31,324 nt of DNA from SSSZ01 sp035345935 (GTDB taxonomy: Bacteria; Pseudomonadota; Gammaproteobacteria; Burkholderiales; Rhodocyclaceae), in assembly GCA_035345935.1 (NCBI GenBank), contig DAORDK010000036.1, positions 1 to 31,324 on the forward strand, given 5' to 3'. Within the stretch, counting starts at the first letter, position 1; each line of letters starts with the position of its first letter. The notes below the pieces were generated by a model, which saw only the letters and a program-made list of their open reading frames with translations, ran no database searches and had not been told where the DNA came from. A program made the translations under genes and the position numbers. Below are positions 24,557 to 31,324 of this stretch, one piece after another.

Positions 24557-24989
24557 CCAGGGCGATCCCCGCCAGGACGGCCTCCAGCCAGTTGCCCATG
24601 GGCGTGTGATCAACGGTGGCGTTGGTGGGGTCCTTGGGGTCGTAATAGACCTTGACGCGGCTGCCGGTGGCCAGACGCTGGAGGACCCGATAGACCACCG
24701 CCGGGCGCGTGTCCTCGATAGTGATGATGATTTGTCGGCTATCGATGACGCGATCGCCGATCTGGTAGCGGAATGCGGCTGCCAGGCGGGTCTTGCCGTC
24801 CGCCGTGGTCTGCAGGTCGGAGCGGACGATGGTGCCGCGGACCGAAGGCCAGTTCTGCAGGCCGCGATTGCGCAAGCGGGTGTAGAGGCCAAACGCCACG
24901 GCGAGGGAGCCAAGAACGATCATGGCAAGCTTGATGGAGTGCACGGGAGGGCTTTTCAGATGGGGGCCGATGATAATCTTGGACGGCAC
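24531..24989 (-). CDS. DUF3592-domain membrane protein
   Basis: The product (152 residues from GTG at 24989, or 130 from ATG at 24923) has two transmembrane helices, one near the N-terminus (AMIVLGSLAVAFGLYTRL) and one at the C-terminus (WLEAVLAGIALVAYAAFGL). They flank a beta-rich extracytoplasmic domain. The DUF3592 hallmark VKVYYDPKDPTNATV precedes the second helix. Function is unknown. Neither start has a convincing ribosome binding site; the ATG at 24923 is the more compact choice because it begins right at the first helix. Its 3' end overlaps the probable pbpC start, so the two are likely translationally coupled. Confidence 0.8.
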   Translation of the reverse strand: MPSKIIIGPHLKSPPVHSIKLAMIVLGSLAVAFGLYTRLRNRGLQNWPSVRGTIVRSDLQTTADGKTRLAAAFRYQIGDRVIDSRQIIITIEDTRPAVVYRVLQRLATGSRVKVYYDPKDPTNATVDHTPMGNWLEAVLAGIALVAYAAFGL

Positions 24990-25058
24990 CTTACCGATTT
25001 CGACCGGACGCGGTCAAGGGCGGGAGCGCCGCCGCCGCCGGATCGCCTTCCGGGATGG

Positions 25059-25064
25059 CATAAT
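25059..25064 (+). promoter_or_regulatory. Possible -10 element close to the ABC permease start
   Basis: A CATAAT hexamer lies nine bases before the ATG at 25073, with no -35 match and no ribosome binding site between. If used, the transcript would be leaderless or nearly so. Weak evidence. Confidence 0.3.
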
Positions 25065-25072
25065 CGCCAACG

Positions 25073-26050
25073 ATGCTCGCCTACATCGTTCGCCGGCTCC
25101 TCTACGCCATTCCCATTCTGATCGGGGTGAATCTCGTCACCTTTGCCCTGTTTTTCGTCGTCAATACCCCGGACGACATGGCCCGCATGCAGTTGGGCAT
25201 CAAGCGGGTGACCCCGGAAGCGATCGCCAAGTGGAAGACCGAACGGGGTTACGACAAGCCGCTTTTCTACAACGAGGGCGCGTCCGGGCTGGGGGCGGTG
25301 ACCGACACCATCTTCTTCGAGAAATCGGCCGCCATGTTCGTCGGCGAATTCGGCCGTGCCGAGGACGGCCGCGACATCGCCCGGGAAATCCGCATCCGCA
25401 TGGGGCCGTCGCTGGCCATTGCCGTTCCCACCTTCATTCTCGGCATCCTGGTGACGGTGAGTTTTGCCCTCATTCTCGCCTTCTTCCGGGCCAGCGCCTT
25501 CGACCTGTGGGGTGTGGTGCTCTGCGTGGCGATGATGTCCATTTCCGGGCTCTTCTACATCATCGGCGGGCAGTACCTGATCAGCAAGATCTGGCGCCTG
25601 GTGCCCATCTCCGGATTCGGCGAAGGTCTCGATGCCTGGCGGTTTCTGATCCTGCCGGTGGTGATTGGGGTGGTTTCCGGCATCGGCGGGTCTACGCGCT
25701 GGTACCGCACTATCTTTCTCGAGGAGGTCAGCAAGGACTATGTGCGCACCGCCCGCGCCAAGGGCTTGCCCGAGACCCTGGTGTTCTTCCGCCACATCCT
25801 GCGCAACGCGCTCATCCCCATCCTCACCGGCGTGGTGGTGGTGATTCCGCTTCTGTTCATGGGTTCGCTGCTCACCGAGTCCTTTTTCGGCATTCCCGGG
25901 CTGGGGAGCTACACCATCGATGCCATCAACGCCCAGGATTTCGCCGTCGTCCGGTCGATGGTCTTCATTGGTTCGGTGCTCTACATCGTTGGCCTCATCC
26001 TGACCGACATTTCCTACACCCTGGTGGATCCGCGGATACGTTTCGAATGA
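25073..26050 (+). CDS. Oligopeptide-type ABC transporter permease (DppB/YejB-like)
   Basis: The 325-residue permease begins MLAYIVRRLLYAIPIL, the usual DppB/OppB N-terminus. It has a periplasmic region of about 70 residues and five further helices. The coupling (EAA) motif is DYVRTARAKGLPETLVFFRH, followed by ESFFGIPGLGSYTIDAI. The longer periplasmic insert resembles YejB of the microcin C/peptide importer family more than classic DppB. It pairs with the next gene, overlapping it by four bases (ATGA). The imported substrate is probably a peptide or similar compound; no binding-protein gene is present nearby to refine this. Confidence 0.93.
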   Translation: MLAYIVRRLLYAIPILIGVNLVTFALFFVVNTPDDMARMQLGIKRVTPEAIAKWKTERGYDKPLFYNEGASGLGAVTDTIFFEKSAAMFVGEFGRAEDGRDIAREIRIRMGPSLAIAVPTFILGILVTVSFALILAFFRASAFDLWGVVLCVAMMSISGLFYIIGGQYLISKIWRLVPISGFGEGLDAWRFLILPVVIGVVSGIGGSTRWYRTIFLEEVSKDYVRTARAKGLPETLVFFRHILRNALIPILTGVVVVIPLLFMGSLLTESFFGIPGLGSYTIDAINAQDFAVVRSMVFIGSVLYIVGLILTDISYTLVDPRIRFE

Positions 26051-27453
26051 TGGGATTCCAGCCGGTCCTTCTGTGGTCCGACATCCTGGTCTGGGGACTG
26101 GTGGCGGCCGGCAGCGGCTTCATCCGGCTGGTCGCCGGGAGCCCGCCTCTTCTTTCCGCCTGGCGCCGGGTGGGGGCGAGCCCGGTCGGGATGGCGGCGG
26201 CTACGGTATTGTTGGCCTTTGTCATAGTCGGGCTGCTCGATTCTGTCCACTACCGTCCCCGCTTGGAAGGGAAGCCCGGCGAGCAGGCCGCCTATGCGGT
26301 TGAGGTCCTCTCGCTCTTCGACGCCCTTGCGGCACCGCTCCGTAGCCGCCAGGAGAAGACCTATTCGGAACCCTTCGCCACCCGCCTCTATGCCAAGGAG
26401 ACGCTAGACCTGCCGGGTCGCGGACAGGTGAGGGAGTACCCCCGGCTCAAGCACGGCGGCGCCCATCTGGGCGAGGCGGAAGCGAATCGGGGTGCCGATA
26501 TCGCCCGCACCGCGTTCCGGGGAGCCCTTCTCGGATTCCTGGGCTGGCTTGCGGTGGCGGCCCTGGCGACGGCCGGAGTCGCGCGCAGGCTCGGGATTGC
26601 CCATGCCACCGCGGCGGGACGCATCTGGCGCGGAGAAACCCGGTTTGCCTGGAATGCCGTGCTGGCGACCGGCGCGGCCATGGCCGTCCTTGGCGTCCCG
26701 CTCCTGACGCTGGCGGGGGACTATCACGTCTTCGGCACCGACAAGGTGGGTCAGGACGTGCTCTACCAAGTACTGAAGAGCGTGCGTACCGGGTTGATCA
26801 TCGGCCTCGTCACCACCCTGGTGACCCTGCCCCTGGCCATCGTTCTGGGCATCGTCGCAGGTTATTTCCGCGGCTGGGTCGACGACCTGATCCAGTATGT
26901 CTACACCGTCCTCAATTCAATTCCTGGGGTCCTGCTCATCGCCGCCGCGGTGCTCATGATGCAGGTCATTATCGACACCCATCCCCAGTGGTTCTCCACC
27001 GCGGCGGAACGGGCCGACCTGCGGCTTCTTGCACTGTGCTTCATCCTCGGCATGACCAGCTGGACGGGCCTATGCCGACTGCTTCGCGGCGAGACCCTCA
27101 AGCTGCGGGAGCTGGAGTACATCCAGGCCGCCCAGGCCTTCGGCGTCACCAGTTCCCGCATCATCGGCCGCCATATCCTGCCCAACCTCATGCACATCGT
27201 GATCATCGCCCTGGTCATGGATTTTTCCGGCCTGGTCCTGGCGGAGGCCGTTCTTTCCTACGTCGGCATCGGGGTCGATCCCACCATGATCAGCTTCGGC
27301 ACGATGATCAACAATGCCCGCATGGAACTGGGTCGCGAGCCGGCGGTATGGTGGTCCCTGGCGGCCGCCTTCATCGCCATGTTCACCTTGGTCCTGGCCG
27401 CCAACCTGTTCGCCGACGCGGTGCGCGACGCTTTCGATCCGAGGGCGGCATGA
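26047..27453 (+). CDS. Oligopeptide-type ABC transporter permease (DppC/YejE-like) with N-terminal extension
   Basis: The 468-residue protein is about 150 residues longer than standard DppC. The extension (about 1-200) has two or three hydrophobic segments flanking an extracytoplasmic region of about 90 residues (starting DSVHYRPRLEG). The C-terminal part is a normal permease domain with FGTDKVGQDVLYQVL, the EAA motif YIQAAQAFGVTSSRIIGRH, and ESVLSYVGIG-type AEAVLSYVGIGVD. The ATG at 26047 overlaps the preceding stop; a second ATG follows directly. The frame is open far upstream, but that sequence is antisense or shadow material. Its stop overlaps the ATPase ATG. Confidence 0.92.
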   Translation: MMGFQPVLLWSDILVWGLVAAGSGFIRLVAGSPPLLSAWRRVGASPVGMAAATVLLAFVIVGLLDSVHYRPRLEGKPGEQAAYAVEVLSLFDALAAPLRSRQEKTYSEPFATRLYAKETLDLPGRGQVREYPRLKHGGAHLGEAEANRGADIARTAFRGALLGFLGWLAVAALATAGVARRLGIAHATAAGRIWRGETRFAWNAVLATGAAMAVLGVPLLTLAGDYHVFGTDKVGQDVLYQVLKSVRTGLIIGLVTTLVTLPLAIVLGIVAGYFRGWVDDLIQYVYTVLNSIPGVLLIAAAVLMMQVIIDTHPQWFSTAAERADLRLLALCFILGMTSWTGLCRLLRGETLKLRELEYIQAAQAFGVTSSRIIGRHILPNLMHIVIIALVMDFSGLVLAEAVLSYVGIGVDPTMISFGTMINNARMELGREPAVWWSLAAAFIAMFTLVLAANLFADAVRDAFDPRAA

Positions 27454-29444
27454 GCGCGGCTCTGCTGGAGGTCCGCGACCTGCGCCTGGGCTTCGCCGCC
27501 GGCGGCCGCACGCTGATGGCGGTGGACGGCGTGTCCTTTGCCGTCGGACCGGGAGAAACGTTCGCGCTCCTGGGGGAATCGGGCTGCGGCAAGTCAGTGA
27601 CCGCCCAGGGCATACTGCGGTTGCTCCCCGCCGCAGGGCGCATCGTCGGCGGCAGCGTGCGGCTGGCCGGCGAGGAATTGCTGGCGCTGCCAGAGGCCGC
27701 CATGCGGCGCGTGCGCGGCGGGCGCATGGCGATGATCTTCCAGGAGCCGGCCACCAGCCTCAATCCGGTACTCACCGTCGGCAGCCAGATCGGCGAAGTA
27801 CTGGCTCGCCACCGCGGTCTCGCCGGACCCGCAGCGCTGTCGCCCATGGTCGATCTGCTGCGTCAGGTCGGCATTGCCGATCCCGAGCGCCGCCTGGGGG
27901 AATTCTCTTTCCAGTTGTCCGGCGGAATGAAGCAGCGGGTGATGATCGCGATTGCGCTCGCCGGCGAGCCCGAGTTTCTCATCGCCGACGAGCCGACCAC
28001 CGCGCTGGACGTCACCGTCCAGGCCCAGATCCTCGACCTCCTCGCGTCGCTCCAGGATGCCCGGGGTATGGGGCTCCTGCTCATCACCCACGATCTCGGG
28101 GTGGTCGCCCGCATGGCCCGGCGGGTGGGGGTCATGTACGCCGGAGAACTGGTCGAGGAGGCCGGCCGCGATGCCTTTTTCGCAGCACCGAGGCATCCCT
28201 ACACCCAGGCACTTTTCGCCGCCCTGCCCGACGTGGCCCGGCGGGGGAGGCCGCTGCTCACCATCCCCGGCCAGGTGCCGTCGCTGGCTGCCATGCCGAG
28301 CGGTTGCCGATTCGCCGAGCGCTGCCCCCATGTCATGGAAGTTTGCCGGACCGTTTCGCCGCCCTGGCGGGAGACGGTGCCTGGGCATCGGGTGCGCTGC
28401 CACTGGGATGGCGTCAATGAAGGGGAAGAGCTTGGTGGATACGAGGTCCGCCGAGGCGAGTTGCAGTCCCCGGAACGCCACGTCCTGGAGGTCAAGGAAC
28501 TCAAGGTCCATTTCCCCATCCGGCGGGGCATCCTGCAACGCACCGTCGGTCACGTGCGGGCGGTGGACGGAGTTTCCCTGGCGCTCACGCCGGGACGCAC
28601 CCTGGCCCTGGTGGGAGAGTCGGGCTGTGGCAAGACCACGGTGGGCAAGGCCATCCTGCAGCTCGTCGCGCCCAGCGGCGGTAGTGTGCGTCTGGGGGCG
28701 TCGGAGCTGGTAGGGATGCTGGCACGGCGCCTGCGGGGGGCGCGCCGGCATCTGCAAATGGTCTTTCAGGATCCCTTCGCTTCGCTCAATCCCAGGCTGC
28801 GGGTGGGCGAAATCATTGCCGAGGGCATTGCCGCCCTCAAGGTCAATGTGGAGGGCGACTCCCGGGGGGCAATAGCGGCTCTCCTAGCTCAGGTCGGGTT
28901 GCCAGCGGACGCTGCTGGGCGCTATCCCCATGAGTTTTCCGGGGGTCAGCGGCAGCGTATCGCCATCGCTCGGGCGCTCGCGGTACAACCGGAAATCCTC
29001 ATTTGCGACGAACCGACTTCGGCGCTCGACGTTTCGGTCCAGGCCCAGATCCTCAATCTGCTCAAGAATCTCCAGGAGTCTCTGGGGGTGGCCTATCTCT
29101 TCATCACCCACAATTTTGCCGTGGTCGAGTACCTGGCCCACGAGGTGGCGGTGATGTACCTGGGGCGCATCGTCGAGGCGGGCAGCGCGACCGAAGTGCT
29201 GGCCAACCCGCGCCATCCCTACACCCGTGCCCTCTTGTCGGCAGTGCCCGTTCCTCGTCCGGAAGCGGCACCGGAACGGATCCGGCTCCCGGGGGAAGCG
29301 CCATCGCCGGCCCATCCGCCTGCGGGTTGCCACTTTCATCCCCGCTGCCCCGAGGCGACCGACATCTGTCGTCAACGCTATCCCGATGCCACCGTTCTGG
29401 GACAGAATCACCGGGTCGTCTGTCATCTCTACCCGCAGGGGTGA
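27450..29444 (+). CDS. Fused double ABC ATPase of an oligopeptide-type importer (DppD-DppF/YejF-like)
   Basis: The 664-residue protein carries two complete nucleotide-binding domains. The first has Walker A GESGCGKS (42-49), signature LSGGMKQR (from 156) and Walker B LIADEP (177-182). The second has GESGCGKTT (around 389), FSGGQRQR (around 496) and LICDEP (around 516). Each is followed by the Cys-containing oligopeptide-transporter C-terminal extension (CRFAERCPHVMEVC and CHFHPRCPEATDIC), typical of peptide importers and sometimes holding an Fe-S cluster. The fusion replaces separate DppD and DppF. The gene overlaps the permease by four bases and ends 26 bases from convergent mltD, with no visible terminator. 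Confidence 0.95.
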   Translation: MSAALLEVRDLRLGFAAGGRTLMAVDGVSFAVGPGETFALLGESGCGKSVTAQGILRLLPAAGRIVGGSVRLAGEELLALPEAAMRRVRGGRMAMIFQEPATSLNPVLTVGSQIGEVLARHRGLAGPAALSPMVDLLRQVGIADPERRLGEFSFQLSGGMKQRVMIAIALAGEPEFLIADEPTTALDVTVQAQILDLLASLQDARGMGLLLITHDLGVVARMARRVGVMYAGELVEEAGRDAFFAAPRHPYTQALFAALPDVARRGRPLLTIPGQVPSLAAMPSGCRFAERCPHVMEVCRTVSPPWRETVPGHRVRCHWDGVNEGEELGGYEVRRGELQSPERHVLEVKELKVHFPIRRGILQRTVGHVRAVDGVSLALTPGRTLALVGESGCGKTTVGKAILQLVAPSGGSVRLGASELVGMLARRLRGARRHLQMVFQDPFASLNPRLRVGEIIAEGIAALKVNVEGDSRGAIAALLAQVGLPADAAGRYPHEFSGGQRQRIAIARALAVQPEILICDEPTSALDVSVQAQILNLLKNLQESLGVAYLFITHNFAVVEYLAHEVAVMYLGRIVEAGSATEVLANPRHPYTRALLSAVPVPRPEAAPERIRLPGEAPSPAHPPAGCHFHPRCPEATDICRQRYPDATVLGQNHRVVCHLYPQG

Positions 29445-29470
29445 AGCGGACAGCGCTACGAGGGGAAAAG

Positions 29471-30991
29471 TCAGCCCCGGCGGCCGTTGCCCGAACGGGC
29501 GACTTTGGCGGGAAGCTGGGAGGATTTGCCGGCAGCCGATTTGACTGCGGGAGGTTTCACCGGTCCGCTGCGGGCGACACTCGCCTTGCCCCGGGAGGTC
29601 GGGCCTGCAGTCTTCTTCGTCGCCCCAACTGCGGCAACCCGCAGCGTTCGACTGCCGGAACCCTTAGCCACTGCAGCGCGAACTTCGCCGCGGGTCTTGC
29701 CGCGGCTGACTTCCCGCTGCGGGGGCGGGTCGGCTTCGATGCGCGGCAAGCGGGCCTGAGGCGCCAGATCGTCGAGATCGACGCCATCTCTGCCTGCCGG
29801 AACGAGGACCAGGGAGCCGGCGCCGAGACGCATGCGCCCGCTGAGGCCGTTGGCTTCCTTGAGTTCTCCGAGTGAAATCCCGAAGCGGGGCGCCAGCCGT
29901 TCCAGTCGCTCGCCAGGTTTCAGCGTATAGGCCTGCCAGCGGCTCAAGGGCGCGGCGTGGTTTTCCAAATTGGCCTGGAAGGTGTCCACCTTGTCGGCGG
30001 GAATGATGACCGGACTGTCCGGTGTGATGACCGGGCGGTTATGGGCGGGGTTGAGGGCCAGGAATTCGGCGACCGGCATTTCTGCCAGGCGGGCGGCCGT
30101 CTTGATGTCCATGGGCTTTCCCGGGGCAACCGCTGCGAAATAAGGTTGATTGAGCAGGGCCGGGAGGCCGAGTTGGGCCATCAGACGGGGATTGTTGAAG
30201 ATGTTCTTGAGCGCCTGGAGTTTGGGTACGTAATTGCGCGTCTCGGCCGGCATGGTCAGGCTGGAAAAGTCCGTGGGAAGCCCCCGGGCCTGATTCTTTT
30301 CCACCGCCCGTTTGACCGCGTTCTCGCCCCAGTTGTACGACGCCAGGGCGAGGTGCCAATCGCCGTTCATCTCGTAAATCGCCTGCAGGTAGTCGAGGGC
30401 TGCAGCGGTTGAGGCGACGATGTCGCGGCGCTGGTCCTGCCACCAGTCCTGAGCCAGGTTGTAGCGCTTGCCGGTGGCGGGGATGAACTGCCAGAGTCCC
30501 GAGGCGTGGGCACGGGAGTAGGCCATCGGATTGAAGGAACTCTCGACCATGGGCAGGAGCGCGAGTTCGGTGGGCATGCCGCGCTTCTCGATTTCCTCGA
30601 CGATATGGTGCAGGTAGCGCCGGCTGCGTTCGACCATGCGCCTGAGCAGGTCGGGGCGATTCATGTACCACTGCTGGTGATCGAGCACCACCTCATCGGC
30701 GAGGTTGGGCATGGAAAAACCGTTGCGGATGCGCAGCCAGAGATCGTCGGTCTGTACCGTCAGGTCGATGGCCTCGGGGATGGGCGCAATGACCGGAATC
30801 TCGTGGGTGACGAGGGCTGCCTGCGGGAGCGAGGCAGAGGCCGCCTCCTGGGGCGAAAACAACGCCAGGACGGAAAATCCGGTTTCAGACGATTGGCCGT
30901 GGGCGGGGCCGGCGAGGACGGCCAGTGCCAGGAGGGCGACGAGGAACGGGGATTGCGGAAACATCCGCGACAGAACGTTACGCAGCGGCAT
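29471..30991 (-). CDS. mltD: Membrane-bound lytic murein transglycosylase D
   Basis: MltD cleaves the MurNAc-GlcNAc bond of peptidoglycan to form anhydro-MurNAc ends. The 506-residue protein has an N-terminal signal sequence (LVALLALAVLAGPAHG) with no lipobox Cys. An SLT domain carries catalytic E150 in LLPMVESSFNP, followed by SGLWQFIP and ALASYNWGENAV. One LysM repeat lies at about 353-397 (YTLKPGERLERLAPRFGISL). The C-terminal about 80 residues are Lys/Arg/Ala/Ser-rich and low-complexity, unusual for MltD and possibly for wall binding. The ATG at 30991 has a perfect AGGAGG seven bases upstream. An in-frame GTG at 31009 overlaps that site and is rejected. Confidence 0.95.
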   Translation of the reverse strand: MPLRNVLSRMFPQSPFLVALLALAVLAGPAHGQSSETGFSVLALFSPQEAASASLPQAALVTHEIPVIAPIPEAIDLTVQTDDLWLRIRNGFSMPNLADEVVLDHQQWYMNRPDLLRRMVERSRRYLHHIVEEIEKRGMPTELALLPMVESSFNPMAYSRAHASGLWQFIPATGKRYNLAQDWWQDQRRDIVASTAAALDYLQAIYEMNGDWHLALASYNWGENAVKRAVEKNQARGLPTDFSSLTMPAETRNYVPKLQALKNIFNNPRLMAQLGLPALLNQPYFAAVAPGKPMDIKTAARLAEMPVAEFLALNPAHNRPVITPDSPVIIPADKVDTFQANLENHAAPLSRWQAYTLKPGERLERLAPRFGISLGELKEANGLSGRMRLGAGSLVLVPAGRDGVDLDDLAPQARLPRIEADPPPQREVSRGKTRGEVRAAVAKGSGSRTLRVAAVGATKKTAGPTSRGKASVARSGPVKPPAVKSAAGKSSQLPAKVARSGNGRRG

Positions 30992-31033
30992 GAGGAGTCC
31001 TCCTGGCACGGAACGGGGTCGACGAAAAAGGAA

Positions 31034-31039
31034 ATTATA
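31034..31039 (-). promoter_or_regulatory. -10 element of the mltD promoter
   Basis: A perfect TATAAT on the minus strand lies 42 bases upstream of the mltD ATG. No good -35 is found at 16-18 bases. The interval 31040-31230 shows no gene. Confidence 0.6.
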
Positions 31040-31230
31040 CCGGATCGAACCGCCGGATTCTTGATAGAGGGCAGGAAAACTTGCTTCGCGCCGCTTGGGG
31101 GCATACTTGGTTTTCGCGGGTTCTGGGTACGGTTGTTGCTTTCCTAAATTTGGGAAATTGGCTCGTGGGGAGACCCGGACCCCGGCCCGCCCTGGGCTCG
31201 GGAAATTCAGGGGGCGGGCGGCGGGAGGAA

Positions 31231-31266
31231 AAGCAAAAGGGCCGATGGAAATCCATCGGCCCTTTG
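31231..31266 (-). terminator. Intrinsic terminator downstream of tRNA-Asp
   Basis: On the minus strand GGGCCGATGG and CCATCGGCCC form a perfect stem of at least 10 bp with a four-base loop, flanked by AAA/TTT pairs and followed by TTTTGCTTTT. It lies directly after the tRNA 3' end. Confidence 0.9.
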
Positions 31267-31273
31267 CATGAGT

Positions 31274-31324
31274 TGGCGGAGTGGACGGGACTCGAACCCG
31301 CGACCCCCGGCGTGACAGGCCGGT
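31274..31324 (-). tRNA. tRNA-Asp (anticodon GUC), 3' part
   Basis: The minus strand reads CCGGCCTGTCACGCCGG (anticodon stem-loop with GTC at its centre), then GGGTCG, the T-arm CGGGTTCGAGTCCCG, the acceptor strand and an encoded CCA at 31274-31276. The 5' half lies beyond the right edge of the window. Confidence 0.93.

Noticed and set aside
25073..29444. ABC transporter as the exporter of the RiPP product
   Set aside because: It is an importer-type system (DppBC permeases, oligopeptide C-terminal ATPase extensions) separated by two opposite-strand genes; proximity is probably coincidental.
1..31324. CRISPR arrays, insertion sequences, integrases or phage genes
   Set aside because: No regularly spaced repeats, transposase or integrase reading frames were seen; the RiPP locus shows no flanking direct repeats or attachment site that I could detect.

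Overview
The window is a gene-dense, high-GC stretch of a bacterial chromosome, most likely a betaproteobacterium (Rhodocyclales-like). The reasons are the rnm-yciO-(site-2 protease)-trpS ... scpA-scpB-rluB order, the roughly 400-residue TrpS, the gcvT-gcvH-gcvP operon behind a tandem glycine riboswitch, and imuB/dnaE2-type SOS mutagenesis at the left edge. I cannot name the species from sequence alone.

Layout, left to right. (1) 1-2412: the C-terminal part of the error-prone polymerase DnaE2, then a DnaJ-like chaperone whose G/F region is replaced by a tandem-repeat acidic/proline linker. (2) 2425-4437, minus strand: two small proteins of unknown function that share a C-terminal motif, and a secreted beta-helix protein directly behind gcvP. 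(3) 4445-9144, minus strand: glycine-cleavage operon gcvT-gcvH-gcvP with promoter, tandem glycine riboswitch and intrinsic terminator in its leader. (4) 9207-17827, plus strand: a housekeeping run of rnm-type PHP phosphatase, yciO, site-2 protease and trpS, then a three-gene lipid-linked sugar cassette (GT2, LAB_N small membrane protein, ArnT-like GT), then scpA, scpB and rluB, with many start/stop overlaps. (5) 17964-22191, plus strand: the accessory high point, a putative RiPP locus. It holds a Cys/Ser/Thr-rich precursor-like peptide, a protein resembling the HopA1-type phospho-lyases, and a large fusion of a winged-helix (RRE-like) domain, a catalytically complete kinase domain and a LanC cyclase domain with three-cysteine (C...CCG) zinc ligands. 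(6) 22250-24989, minus strand: pbpC and a DUF3592 membrane protein. (7) 25073-29444, plus strand: an oligopeptide-type ABC importer (two permeases and a fused double ATPase) without a binding-protein gene. (8) 29471-31324, minus strand: mltD, an intrinsic terminator, and the 3' part of tRNA-Asp(GUC).

The candidate new system is the RiPP locus at 17964-22191. Kinase, lyase and LanC chemistry would together phosphorylate Ser/Thr, eliminate phosphate and add Cys thiols. The precursor-like peptide has 10 Cys and 10 Ser/Thr within 33 residues, placed in the middle of the protein and followed by a charged helical C-terminal half instead of sitting at the C-terminus. The division of labour (separate lyase, RRE-kinase-cyclase fusion) does not match the standard class I-V layouts I know. 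All function statements are from reading the sequence; no database search was possible.
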